From Fallopia convolvulus (Eukaryota; Streptophyta; Magnoliopsida; Caryophyllales; Polygonaceae): a DNA stretch of 64,000 nt. The stretch is taken from positions 2,472,469-2,536,468 of the forward strand of contig OZ024735.1 of assembly GCA_964016875.1 (NCBI GenBank), read 5' to 3'. The translations under genes were made by a program, and so were the position numbers. The notes below the pieces were generated by a model. It worked only from the letters and a program-made list of their open reading frames with translations. It was not told where the DNA came from and did no database searches. Below, one piece after another: positions 19,797 to 32,419 of the stretch (position 1 is its first letter; the number at the start of each line of letters is the position of its first letter).

Positions 19797-22700
19797 TCAA
19801 GTGACAATCTCCTTGAGAGTCAAAACGTCGTTTCTTGGGTGAGCTGCTACCACAGATACTAGTACTTCATCCCCAACTTGCACTCCCACAGAAACCAATG
19901 CAGCCGAATGAAATCCAACCTGAAAAGTAGCAAAACTGAATTAACAGTTTTTTTTATGCTCTTCTGCAAAACATCAGTATTCTTGATGAGCCATTCAAAG
20001 TACTTGGTGGCCTATTGGTTTGGTTCTTACCTCTGTAAGCAACAAGGATGCAAACCGATCTTTAATAAATCTCAGAACCAATGCACGGAATCTTTTCCCT
20101 TTCGGTTGTCGTCTGAGATGCTCTATCGTCCAATAGCGAAGACTGGTGTTGGAGAGCTGCCTTGCAGCTTTTGTTTGCGCCATAACTAGTGATGACAATC
20201 CTTCCAGATTTCCAGCACTGAATGGAAGATCATCACCTCTAAGGAATGCTTTTACCTAATGGAAAAATAAAAAAGAAAGCATAGAGTGCATTAACTGCAA
20301 ATTCTTACCTGAAGAAATCAAATTAAATTCTCAACAGCAAAAAGGCAGGCCATAATTCAAGAATTTAATGCACAGCATTAATAGTACGTGGAATCAATAA
20401 CACCAAATCACTAGTCGTCATACATCATTGCTAGAAAGGCATGTGTATGATCCCTCAAATTCATAGTATTATGCATTTGACAAATCGCAACTTTTCAAGG
20501 TACACAAAGCAAGAAGTATATGTACAAACATATGCTCCCTCCATCCTAAAATAAATGGGATTTTAACCTTGTGCACACTTATTAAGGAAAACTTTAATTT
20601 TGTCTTAAAACAAATAATTACCCCTCTTTTTACTTGAAAAGTGAATTTTATTCACTTGAAAAGTGTACCGTTCATATTCCTATTGGATAGAATGACAAAT
20701 ACAAAAAGAAAGAAACATGGAAAAACTAAAAACCCCATATATTATGGAAAGGGATTTAGGCTAAAACTCCATTTATTTTGGGACGGAGGGAGTAGTATTT
20801 ATTGAATATTTTTCTTCTTAAATAAATACTTGTGTAACTTTAAATTTTAATTATTCCACGACAGGATCCATTTAAAAGAGGATGAGGCATTCATCAATCT
20901 GAAGAGAAAACACACCTGATAATGAGCAAGAAGATCAACATATCTGCGAATGGGGGAGGTGAACTGCACATAGCCAGGAATCCCCAATACTCCATGACGT
21001 TTAGGTTGTCTAAAATCCAACACAGCAGGACCAAGTGATTTGACGATAGCAGCAGTCTTAATTGGTCCTTCAGGAAGATGTGAAAAAGCAGATAGATCTG
21101 TGTATGTTCTAGCAACTCCCCTATACGGCAAAGGAAGGTTGTTGCAAGATCCAAATGTTGCTATAACCTCCCCACAAAGTATCATCATTTCAAAAACAAG
21201 CCGCATCGCAGAATTAGCTTGATCCTCCACATACAAGTTTATCTGTGGCTCTGGATCTTCAGGATTTATTACCTTGATGCGAGCTTCTATAGTTGATGTG
21301 TCAATGGCACCCTAATCAAAAAGGCAATAGTCCAGTAAGTCAGCAACTGAGAAGTGTTTTTAAAAAAAATATTACTTGAAAAGTAAGTACATATGGAAGG
21401 CTCATACATTTATCAAAAGATCATGACATGAAGCAGCATAATCACTGCTGCCATGTATTCTAAATTAGTTAAAATGAGGTGTCCATCAGAGCTTTACTTC
21501 AACTGATCAAGGGAAGTTTTCACAAATAGGTTGGAAGAACAGATTTAGAACATAACTCTAAAAACGGTATGGATCTTGTGATTAAAGGTAATCAAAATTA
21601 TTTGTTTCACCAATTATGACTGCAGAAGTGACCAATGTAGTTCAAAATTAAGGCAGTTACAAGAACATGTCTTTTTTTGGCCAAGCAGTAGTAAGAATGT
21701 GTTTTCATTTCTTGAGAGCATTCTTCTAGAAATGGACACTTCCTTCTTCATTTGTTTCCCTTTTCAGGAAAGAATACTGAGATGGATAAGAAAAGTATAC
21801 CTGTTGACGGCGCCATTGTGAACGTAGAGTTGCAGCTTCAGATAGAATCCTTAATTCAGCCTCCTCTTCGAGATTCAAGTTAAGCAGCTCAGATGCACTC
21901 TCATATGTGAGCATATAAGTTGCCTTGATGATTGTGTTATCCACTGAATATTCTGCAATGCTAAAGACCAAAAATAATGTAAACCATGAGAAACAATGTT
22001 ACAGAATAAGCTGTTAATATTTTGTCCATATGCTTTCACAGCTATGAGAAGTAACCACTAAATAGTAAAAATCAAACCACCTAGCTATCAAGGAAAATCT
22101 AAAACCTAGGTCCAGGACGTAATTACATATTTACAGAGGGATATGAGAGCCTACATGACAAAACTTGCATAACAATTAAAATTTTAAATGGACTACCTGC
22201 CATCAGGATGCAGTACAACAGATACTGTAACAGTTTTGCAATCCTTTCCTTGTTGTAAGCTCATTCCTTCCATGGCGAGCTTCTCAGGAAACATAGAATA
22301 TGTTGCAGTGGGCAAGAAAATAGATGTTCCTCTCCTTCTAGCCTCCCTGAATATCACAAAATACATGAAGAAAAGGTTCCATATCACAGAGTATCAAGCA
22401 GCATGCATGCAATATAATTTACATGTCCATTAAGCTTCCAGGATGAACTAGGGCAGTGGGATCAGCTATATGAATCCAAACTTTAATCCGTCCATCCTGC
22501 AATCTTGAAGCGCTGAGGGCATCATCAAGCTACATTTTGCCAACTGTGTTAGCAATCTAGCAGTGAAGGCAACTTCACATAAAAAGAAATAAAAAAATTT
22601 GGTTTTACCTCATCAGCCTCATCAACATCGATTGCATATACCTTCAGGTGAGTGAGATCTATCCTATCAACCTGAGAGCAACTGAAGTCAGATGAAAATA

Positions 22701-25700
22701 TTTTACTAACAACCTGAAGAAAAACAGAATTTTAATGCCATTTTATACAGCATATTTAAACTGAATAAAAGAAAGAGATATTTATGCTGAATAAAAGATA
22801 TAAAATCTATATTGACTCCAGCAAATAAATAATAACGTGATTTTTATTTTAGTTGAAAGCGTGCAAGATTAAGCAGTCAGCAAAGAAAAAAAAAACTGAA
22901 GGATGAAAATCCACATTGACTTTGAGAAGCAACCACGGAACCTAAGGGGTGAATGCTCCTCCGCAAACTAAAGGAAAGAACACAGATTGTGCTGATGTGG
23001 ACTTAGAGTGGTGGACCTAACTAAAAACAGGGTGCACACAAACAAGATATATAACCTATACCAGCCCGTAGTAGTCCAATATATAGGATAGAGATCAAAT
23101 TTGCATCTAAACTACCTCATCTATGGTATCAGACTCTGCCAACAATTTTTCAGCTTCTGATACAATCACCTCGGAGTGTTCAGTGCGGATGTTACACTTC
23201 AACAGGTCAACATTGACATGCACTGGAAAGAAACCAATATCTATGAGGAGATTAACAGCGGAATCCTCCATCTTTGTTAGCCCCATAGCATTAAGAATCT
23301 GACAAGATAAATTATACAAAATAAATCAATCATATTGTTGTCAAATAGACATGCTCAACTTCATAACTCATACAATTTAAAAATAAAAAAAATCAAATTC
23401 AAAATGTAAGCAGGAAAGCAGAAACTAAATAAGGAAAGCTCAAGACTGGAACAAAAGATACCTGTCCCGCAATTCTCTTTTGTTCATCTGTTTTGCAAGC
23501 ATCAATGGCAAAAGCTTCAAGGGATTGGATGCGCTTCCTAGTCTTTTCTTCTTCCATCCAGGAAGACTTGAGAGGTTTATTTTGTACAGGCATTGCTTTA
23601 GCAGATCTGATTATCTCTATGAATTCCTGAAATTCCTTTTCAGCTGCATCCCGGGAGAGCTTCCTCCTTGTAAGCTCATCTACCTAATTTTAAAGACATC
23701 ATATTATGTTCGAGAAGAAAATTATGGAAAAACATCATATTGTGACTAACTGTAAATGAAACAGTCAAAGGTCAATCTAGAATGAAAACATAATACTGAC
23801 ATGTGAGAAAGATATTCATGTACATGGTAGAATTGCAGAGAAATTTAGACTTGGGAATCCAATAAATGTATAATCAAGATGAATTCTCCTGCACACAGGA
23901 GTCAGCCTTGTTAAGTTTTAAGCCTAAGGAAAAGTTCTCCTAGTATTCTACAATATTAATATTTAAAGCAATCTCTTAACCAGGATTCAGTCTAGTATGG
24001 CTATAATCTAGATAAACAATGCTTCATTCTCCTTCTACCACTCATCTTCCTCTGCTGCTAGTGACACATCTTGTGGCTTTCACCCTTCCCTCGCCGAAAA
24101 TAAAAAAGAACTATCAGTAATAAACAGCCAGACTCACTCAAACATTCTAATAAATCATACCAAATCAATTGCACATAGACCATTAAGATTTTTTTTTTCA
24201 TACTGGACAACAAGTGTCAGTACTAGCTAATTTTCATTACAGGATTTCAAAAAGAGGAAAAATAGAAGGTGAAAAACATAGATTGTATAAAGTTAATACC
24301 TAATGCTTACACCTCAAAATAGAAAGAAAAACTTAGACCAAGAAGAGACAATTTACTTGTGCAGAAGGTCGTGGTAAATAAATGGTATGAGAACCCTTCC
24401 TCTCCAATATAGAAAAATATATCTCATCGTTAGACAGTAAGAGGTGAGCACAATAGCTTTCAAGAGGCTCTGTACTGCCAAAAATCATCTGTATAACAAA
24501 ATATGTAAGTTACGAAAACCAAAGAAATAGAATACAAAATTTCAGCAATATACTACCTCAGCCAACTCTTCCGCAACCACTGACTTGTTTTTATCAAGAA
24601 GCTCATTCCAGGCAAATTCAAGCAGCGTAGGATCCTGCATCAACTTACAACTAAATTGTTTGGTAAATTTAATGGCTAATAGAACCTCAACTCAATGATT
24701 ATATTCATAAGCATTGATACTAACCAAGTTATCCTGAGATCTGTGGATGAAATCTGGGATCTGGGTATGGTCAAATTTTTCTATACCAGGAACAATGTAG
24801 GTTATCTGCTGTGGTTTAATGGAAGTTGAGACACCATTCTGTCCGTTAAGAAAACAGAAGATCTAATAAGAGGAAACAAATCATATTCTTGATGTGGAGA
24901 AATAATTAATAGGATTATGGTATTTCTTATTAAAACCTGATCATACACCATCCAATTTTTCTTCCCATCAGGTTTCTGAGCAACAGCTAGCAAAACCCTT
25001 TCAGAGTCCTTTTTAAACTCCAGTAGCAAACCATTCCTAAGTTGCTGCTTTTCCAGTTTCTCTACTGGGAGCTCTTCACTGCTTGTTAATCCCAGCCTGC
25101 AAAGTGAGAGAACAATGATCCTTGCTTGTAGAAATTACAACAGAGTGCGAGCTTTTTCTCAATATTCATCCAAAAGAAAGTTATAATTTAGATTATTAGG
25201 ACCCTCGTCAGCAAAAACAAAATAACATTAAACTAGAATTGGACATAAAAAAATGGACGGTATTAAGATCTGCACATAGAATCAAAATTACAATGGAAGG
25301 CTGCCACCAGAAGACATAGAAGCTACAGGAGGCAACTAGCACATTGAGATTGCACCACTGACCACTATCAGTATCAGCTAGTCAGCTACAATAAGCCAAA
25401 ATTTTGCACTTCACAAAAGGCAGATACAAAGGGCTCACACACCTGTGCACTAGTTAGGGACGATAATTAGATAAGCACTTGTCCTGATTCCAATTTTCAA
25501 GTTTGGCTGAACCACACACTCGTATAGTAGCCTATCTACTAATCACCCGCGCCCAAAGGAAAAAAAAATTAAATAAACTTCCAGTTGCAAATCTACAATT
25601 GCTGAGCACCCACGGCAGCCCAAGTTTGTGTTTCAATGTAAGACCACAGCATCAGAGGTTAAAGTCCCATTCGACCAACCACTGCTCAGTGCTCGCTGGG

Positions 25701-26437
25701 AAGGGTTAACAACTCAACATACCCAATTCATGAAACGCTGAGAGAAATTTTTTGTTTTCAACAGTACGGAGAAAATGGTAGTTGAAGAATTGTTTCTCGA
25801 AATGCTGCTTGATTCAAGAAAATTTTGAGAAATAGGTGTAAATATACAACAATTTGCTGCTGACAAGTACCAGCAGTTTAAAAGAATTAAACTCTGCATG
25901 GACTTGGTGCAGGCACGTATCAGTGATAGCTGCCATTGTCAATCATATCAATAACCACGGATATTTGGCTCAATTGTCTTTACAACCTATTATGATTCTG
26001 TAAATCATCACAAACTCTAAATTCTACACGCCGTCTTAAGCATAAATAGTCATATAATCGTTCAAAACCAAGCTCAATCAGCAGGAAATCAGTCAATTAG
26101 ATAAACCACGGCGATGAGAATGGCAACGCGCGGGAGGGAGAGGGAGAAACCTGGCAGCAGCGCGAATTTTCTTAGCCTTGCGCGAGGCATTAAACTCTTC
26201 CATGATACAATCGACAAGACTATGAACCGAGTAAATTTGAGTCGAGCAGTTGAATCCTAGAAAACTTGGCTCCGGCTCGAAGCGCGAGAAACGAAGCTGC
26301 ATAATAGAGCGCTTCCGGAATCGAAGCGGTCGGAGAAGGGGAAGGCAGCGGCGGCGGCATCGGAAAGACGGGAGAGAGAGGGCAGAAGGAGAAGCGGAGC
26401 GGAAGATTGCAGAGGTGTGCACCGCCCGAACCGCCAT
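19797..26437 (-). CDS. RNR1: RNR1-like organellar exoribonuclease II, complete gene, 14 exons
   Basis: 3'-to-5' exoribonuclease of the RNase II/R family; the plant homologue matures rRNA and mRNA 3' ends in chloroplasts and mitochondria. Exons in coding order: 26151-26437, 24937-25096, 24725-24838, 24557-24634, 24357-24488, 23462-23683, 23116-23298, 22609-22671, 22423-22529, 22197-22346, 21801-21960, 20916-21311, 20031-20255, 19797-19919. They total 2,400 nt (799 codons plus TGA) with GT-AG junctions, close to the roughly 800 residues of the Arabidopsis protein. The Ser/Arg-rich N-terminus (MAVRAVHTSAIFRSASPS) fits a transit peptide. The RNB catalytic signature is AIDVDEADELDDALS (Asp407, Asp415, Asp416, with Glu at 413), followed by RRRGTSIFLPTATYSMFPEK and GVLGIPGYVQFTSPIRRY; an S1-like segment (FIKDRFASLLLTEVGF) closes it. 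One change stands out: Met at the exon 9/10 junction where Arg precedes EARRR in relatives. A MITE occupies intron 12. Confidence 0.93.
20535..20792. mobile_element. Stowaway-type MITE in RNR1 intron 12
   Basis: CTCCCTCCATCCTAAAATAA at the left pairs with TTATTTTGGGACGGAGGGAG at the right. The right flank is TA; the left flank is TG, so the left target base has changed or the boundary slipped by a base. It lies between exons 12 and 13 and does not touch either splice site. Confidence 0.85.
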
Positions 26438-26662
26438 GAAAATCAAGGAGACTCTTTAGAGAAGGATCGCGGCGGATTCATGCACACGGCCCAGCTGAAA
26501 GAGAGGAGACACCCGAAGAAGAGATTGAGTGCGGGTTGTATCAATTATAAGCCTCTCACTCTGTTGGAACCTGGAGCTTTCTTCACGGATGGTTTTTTTT
26601 TTTTAAGGAGGTAAATATTCCATATAGCAGATAAGCAGACACACACAGGTAAACTGATAAAT
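26438..26662 (-). promoter_or_regulatory. RNR1 5' flank and L1 target site
   Basis: Only about 210 bp separates the RNR1 start codon from the L1 insertion at 26663. The region holds the 5' UTR and presumably the core promoter; no clear TATA box is visible on the minus strand. The L1 target duplication AGGTAAACTGATAAAT occupies 26647-26662. Confidence 0.4.
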
Positions 26663-29600
26663 CCTACCTTCAATCCAAACCCTCATCCCTCATCCCTCAC
26701 CCCAAACTCACCATGAATCCCATCAACAAATCCTACCCCCGACAAAGAGACGCGCCTTGTCCTCAACAGGTCAAGTATGACGGTCTCAAACCTCCGGACG
26801 GGCCAGAGAATCATGTTTCTACCCCGTCTAGCAAACAGGATGATCATGGAATTTCTTCCACTGAATGTCGAGACTCAGCCTCTGTTGTGCCGAGTCTCAA
26901 TACCAACTCAAATCAGTAATGTGATGCTTTGCATCGCACGTGCGGCTATGGCTTATGCAGTCGATTCCAACTCAGTTCAGTCTCCAATTTTTGGACCCTT
27001 AATTAATTCTGTTATGTTAACAAATAACCTCAGCTTATTAATCTGGAATGTTCGGGGCGCGGGGAGCGCGAATTTCATGATGGCAGTACGAGATATCATA
27101 CGTAGATATAACCCTATAGTCCTTGCTTTTGTCGAACCTCGAATTAGCGGAGTTCGCGCTGATGAAGTGTGTCGGCAACTGGGTTTTGATGGGGTTCTCC
27201 GTGTTGATGCAACTGGTTTCTCGGGTGGAATTTGGCTGGTGTGGAGGACAGTTGATGTTCTTATTGTGCCACTCTCTCTGAATCCACAGCATATCTCCGT
27301 AGAAGTGATTCGGAGGGGTGAGGAGCCTTGGCTCCTTACTACTGTATACGCCTCTCCGGACCCAACTGATCGCATTGCTCTTTGGGACAACTTGACCATC
27401 ATGGCTCGTACCAACCGTCGGCCTTGGTTGATTGCGGGTGACTTTAACGCTACTCTCTCTCCTAGGAGAGCTCAAGTTCGTCTGTTGGATCAAACAGGGC
27501 TTCGCAAACTTTCTCCGACTGGGTTGATAACCTGCATTTGATCGAGCTGGGTTTTGACGGACCCCGATTCACTTGGTCAACGGGATCAACGCCATTTACT
27601 CATAAAGCTGCTAGGCTTGATCGAGGTTTATGTTCGGATGATGGGCGCCTTCGTTTTTCGGAAGCGTCGGTCCGCCATCTTGTAGCCCCGCATTTTGACC
27701 ACCTCCCGTTGCTCATTAATTTACATCTAGCATCTTCTCAGCAAACTGGAGATCGTCCTTTTAAGTTCCAAGCTGCTTGGCTCACTCACGAGACTTTCTC
27801 TTCTTTTTTGGCTGAGCAGTGGAATAGTGCACATACTTTAGAAACCTCTTTGAGCCATCTGGCGTCCTCTTTGGGAACTTGGAATAAAGAGATTTTTGGA
27901 AATATTTTCTTCAGGAAAAGCAAATTGCTTGCAAGATTGGAAGGGGTTCGAAAGGCTCTTGATTCACGACAATCTGCTGGTCTTTTTTGGCAGGAGCGGA
28001 AGTTACGTAAAGAGCTCGAACTCATCCTCCACCAAGAACAATTGTTGTGGTTTCAAAAGTCCCGGGCCTCTTTTCTTATTGACGGGGATAGAAACACCCG
28101 GTATTACCATTTATCAACAATTATGCGGCGTCAATCTAATAAAGTTTCATTACTTCAGAACGAGGCTGGTGACTAAATTTCTGATGAATTGGAGATTAGA
28201 CAAACTGTACTGAACTTCTTCTCTACTCTCTATTCTGCTAATAGAGTTGAACCTCGGTATTCCACTATGTATCCTTCGATCAGTTTTCCGCCTCTGTCGG
28301 CTGATTCAATTGCTGGGAAGCTTTGTATTTGATGGCTCCTTTCAAGGCACCTGGTCCAGACGGTTTTCCTACTGTTTTTTATCAGAGAAATTGGGGGATA
28401 GTTAGCACACAAGTGACCGACTGTATTCTTTTTTTTTTCTTGAATGATGGGGTTCAGCCTAATAGAATTAGTGATTCTTTAATGCAACTTATTCCCAAAG
28501 TTGATTCACCTTCTACTACTGCGCATTTCAAGCCAATATCCCTCTTAAATGTCACTTTTAAGATTGCCATGAAAATGATCGTTAATCGCCTAAAGCCCGT
28601 CCTCTCTTCGCTTGTCTCTCCAGCTCAATCAAGCTTTATCCCGGGGAGACAAATTAACGATAATGTGGTTGTTGTGCAAGAGGTGATTCATTCTTTCAAC
28701 TCAAGCACCTGCAATGGTAAACTTATGATGTTAAAAATTGACCTAGCTAAAGCGTACGATCGAGTCTGATGGAGTTTCTTCGACTTGTTTTACGCCGAGC
28801 TCAGTTACCGCCTTCTCTTGTGGAGGTGATTATGAGATGTCAAACTCTAGGAACTACGGAGATGCTATGGAACGGGGTCAAATCTGGCTCTTTTACTCCC
28901 TCTTGGGGCATTCATCAGGGCGATCCCCTTTCGCCATATCTCTTTGTCCTTTGTATGGAATATCTTTCTCACGTTATCCAGGACGTTGATGATCTCATCT
29001 TGTTTGCTAATGCCTCAGTTCATCAGGACGCCGTCATCAAGAGTTGCCTTGATTGGTTCTGTTTTTACTCAGGCGAGGCAGTCAACTACAATAAAAGCAG
29101 TGTTATTTTCTCCAAGAAGGTTCCCATGGCTGACCGTGAAGCTATTAGTTCCTTTTTATCTATCCCGATAACAGATGATATTGAATCATATATGGGGGTT
29201 CCTATTATTTGCGACCGAATGTCTAAAGAGAGATATCAATTTTTGCTTGACAAGGTTGCTAAGCGACTCAGTGGCTGGCAAGCTAAATATTTATCCAGTG
29301 CGGGGCGGGTGACGCTTGCTAACTCTATTCTTTCCAGCCTACCGATTTACACGATGCAATCCTCTTTAGTTCCTCGATCAGTTTGTGACTCTATTGATCA
29401 AATGGTTCGCAATTTTGTTTGGGGTTCTACACAGGAGAATCGGAAAATGCATTTGCTCGGTTGGGATAAAATTGCTCAGCCAAAGGGTGTGGGCGGGTTG
29501 GGCATCAAGACTATGAGATGTTCAAATTCAACCTTACTTGCTAAGTTGGGATGGCGACTTTTGTATGAGCCGAATGCAATTTGGAGTCGTGTTATCAGGG

Positions 29601-31074
29601 GAAAATACTATAACAACGGTAATGACAAGTCTATGCTCCAACCTCAACCTCGTTCTTCCTACATGTGGAAGGGTTTAGTTCATGGCTCGGAGTTGCTATC
29701 CAGGGGTATTGGTATGGCATTAGGGAATGGCAAGAACACTTTGTTTTGGCTTGATATCTGGCTGGATAATGCACCGCTTATTAATGTTGTTGTTGCTGAT
29801 GTTCCCTTGAATGAAAAAGTTTTGACTGTGGCTGACTACTATACAACTAATGGGTGGAATTGGGCGCATCTTTCTGTGTTGATGTCGCCTAATCTGTTGC
29901 AAAAATTGGCGACTTTGAGTCTCAAAGAGGATAATGAAGCAAATGACATGTTATATTGGCACGCCTCACCCTCTGGTACCTTTACCACAAAATCAACATA
30001 TAAGCTTTTGAGTGCAACTGATCAACAGATTGTTCATCCTGTTTGGTCTAAGATCTGGTCACTCCCTGTACAACAGCGAATCCGTCATTTTGTGTATCTC
30101 GTGGCTCATGATTCAATTATGTGCAATGCTACTCAAGCCCATCGCCATTTAATTGTTTCAGCTGTGTGTCCAAGGTGTATAGCTGATGAAACTGTACTCC
30201 ATCTTCTTCGCGATTGTTCGGCTATACGCCAGGTCTGGCTTGCTTTGGCGAGGAATGCTCTTAACCATGATTTTTTCTCTATCATGGATATTCGATCATG
30301 GTTGATGTCCAGCATCAGGAAATGTGACAGTTGGAGCTCGACTTTTGCAACTATGTTGTGGCATTCATGGAAAACACGGAATCAACTTGTTTTCGATGGG
30401 AAAGATGAGGTGAATGTCTTAAGTTCAAGGGTCACTAATGTTTGCTCAGTGTATACAGCTGCAAAATCGGCACTGTGCATGGTTACTCAGCCCATTGGAG
30501 TTGCAAAGAGCCCCCAGATTTGGCCTCCTTCTCCGTTGGGTTGGATCGCTCTTAATACCGATGTTAATTCGAATGGAAATCCAGGGATTGTTGGTGGTGG
30601 AGGGGTCTTCCGAGATCATGTCGGTTGTTTTCTCCAGGCTTATTCTTTCAAGATGGGAATTTCTAATGCACTCCACACTGAGCTAAGTGCGATACATACG
30701 GGCTTATCCGTTGCCAAGCATTGTGGTTTTGATCGTATTTTGCTTCAAACTGACCCTTATCAGGCGGTTCCGTTACTTGCACAACGTACGATTAAACCAC
30801 ACAAGGACTTCTTTTTGCTGAATGATTGCCATAAGCTCATTCATTCAACTAATTGGGAGTTCAAGATCATGGAAACCTCACGTGCCGCGAATCGAGTTGC
30901 GGATGCCCTCGCAAATTACTCTTTAAACATTACTACTCCTTGTATTGATTTTTTCCATGTTCATCTATTCTTTGCTGAACTTTTGGGTTTGGATGTACCA
31001 CCCCCTTTAGGGGATTAGACTCTATTATTCAATAAATTCCCGCAGGAGCACGCCTCCGTTTTCAGATAAAAAAA
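26663..31074 (+). mobile_element. L1-type LINE with 16-bp target duplication
   Basis: Non-LTR retrotransposon ending in a short A-run and flanked by AGGTAAACTGATAAAT (26647-26662) and AGGTAAATTGATAAAT (31075-31090), identical at 15 of 16 positions. Contents in order: a short leader, a small frame, AP-type endonuclease, reverse transcriptase, zf-RVT zinc domain and RNase H. At 4.4 kb it is shorter than a typical plant L1, so ORF1 is mostly missing. Confidence 0.88.
26713..31018 (+). pseudogene. L1 endonuclease-RT-RNase H polyprotein, frame-disrupted
   Basis: Endonuclease: LSLLIWNVRGAGS at about 27030, EPRISG, and RPWLIAGDFNATLS near 27420-27460. RT: MAPFKAPGPDGFPTVFYQ near 28330, MLKIDLAKAYDRV near 28730 and WGIHQGDPLSPYLF near 28910. 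The RT active site is abnormal: the sequence jumps from MEYLSHVIQ to DVDDLILFANAS, losing several dozen residues and the usual FADD. The zinc domain (CPRCIADETVLHLLRDC) is near 30170 and RNase H near 30540-30930, with Asp in NTDVNSNG, Glu in TELSAI, Asp in LQTDPYQ and Asp in RVADALANY. The frame changes near 27530, between 28174 (TAA) and 28323, and at 28769 (in-frame TGA after YDRV). The 3' half from 28769 to 31018 is one open frame of 749 codons. The copy cannot be active. Confidence 0.85.
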
Positions 31075-31166
31075 AGGTAAATTGATAAATTGTACGACAC
31101 GAGTAGACGAGTCCGGCTAGAAAGTGGTATAAAAGGAAACAAACTAACAAACGAGTAAAAAAGTAC

Positions 31167-31347
31167 TAAAGGGAGTTGGATCAAGTGGTAAGCGGCTTGG
31201 TCCACATCCACGAGGTCTAGAGTTGAACTCCAATAGATGAAAAAAATTCTCTTTGGGAGACTCACTCGCCAAATCCAGGTGCGTGACCAGAGTCGAACTA
31301 GATGTAGTCAAGATGAAGCTCTGATAAACCAGTGGGCAACCAAAAAA
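31167..31347 (+). mobile_element. tRNA-derived SINE with long target duplication
   Basis: A SINE body of about 180 bp with pol III-like boxes: A-box-like GGATCAAGTGGTAAGCGG near 31174-31191 and B-box-like GAGTTGAACTCC near 31220, ending in an A-run. It is flanked by ACGAGTAAAAAAGTAC at 31151-31166 and 31348-31363, a perfect 16-bp duplication that could be extended by flanking A residues. Confidence 0.85.
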
Positions 31348-31363
31348 ACGAGTAAAAAAGTAC

Positions 31364-32419
31364 AAATATTTAAACTGAAAGACCAGAGATGAGTTTAGAC
31401 TCGAGGTGGGTAAAGTGTTAAATATAGTGTTGGGTAATAATAAGTCAACCAAACTCGAAATGTGCGAAATGGACTACGGATGTTCCCTCAATCAAAATTA
31501 AGGATCTTCAAAAGCCTCGTAGCACATAAATGACATGGCTCTAGATGACTCGGTCTGAAACTAAAACACAAGTCCAACTCTTTGGAGAAATACACGAGAT
31601 ATGTCATCCTTTGAGCAGGGAAATGTGAACTTGAATTGAAATGATTGAATGATTAGAGGTGAATTTTGAAAACCCTAATTTTTCTTTGCTGGTGTTTAAT
31701 TAATTAAAAAAATAGCACTATCCTACTCGGATTTCTTTCTTGTATTGGTGATGCAATTGCGTCTTTGAGATATATTTTGCATTGAATTGTTCTTGCTTTT
31801 GTCTTGACGATTGTCTTGCATAAATTCGAATATGTTCTTCGTGTTATGGGTGTTCTAGACGTGGCAAGAGGATAAAATCTATTTCTGATTCAGTTCATCA
31901 AGTCTTCGTAGAGGATAAAATCCATATGTATAAGATAAAGGACGAATATTGCCTTGCTAGTATTTTTAATATTTATTGAAGATTTGTATAGGATAAAATC
32001 ATACAATATCTTGTTAGTTTCCTTAAAAAAAAAGAAAATCGGAATATATAAAAACAAAGATCTTCTAGATCAGATCACAAGCCAAAATAAGACAAGATCC
32101 GATCCTATCTTTCCTTCCTTTCTTGTTCGGAATATCTCTTCGTTATCTCTCTCATATCTCACCTATTCTCTTTGGTCGAGCATATCATATCTTTCTTTCC
32201 TTCTTTCTTTGCATATCTTTACTTTGATTGCGTTGTTTAATCTTCTACTTGCATTAATTCGAGATAGCCTTAAGTCACCCCACCCGACTTGGCTCATACC
32301 TTATTTGTGTGACTTTGAATTGCAGGGTTGGTGTCACTTAACCGTTCTCGAAGTCTATTTTTGCCTTTTGTGTTAGAACTTTTGACTTGTGATATGACTA
32401 GTGTTACCATGGGTACACT
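31364..32419 (+). other. No gene; probable 5' non-coding part of the gypsy element
   Basis: AT-rich sequence with recurring GGATAAAATCCATA-like phrases (near 31870, 31913 and 31990). The same phrase recurs at 54520-54650 in front of the related gag at 54.9 kb, so it is probably the LTR or leader of that family. LTR ends and primer site were not identified. Confidence 0.4.

Noticed and set aside
27038..27493. Minus-strand frame of 151 codons
   Set aside because: Antisense to the L1 endonuclease, whose motifs are clear on the plus strand.
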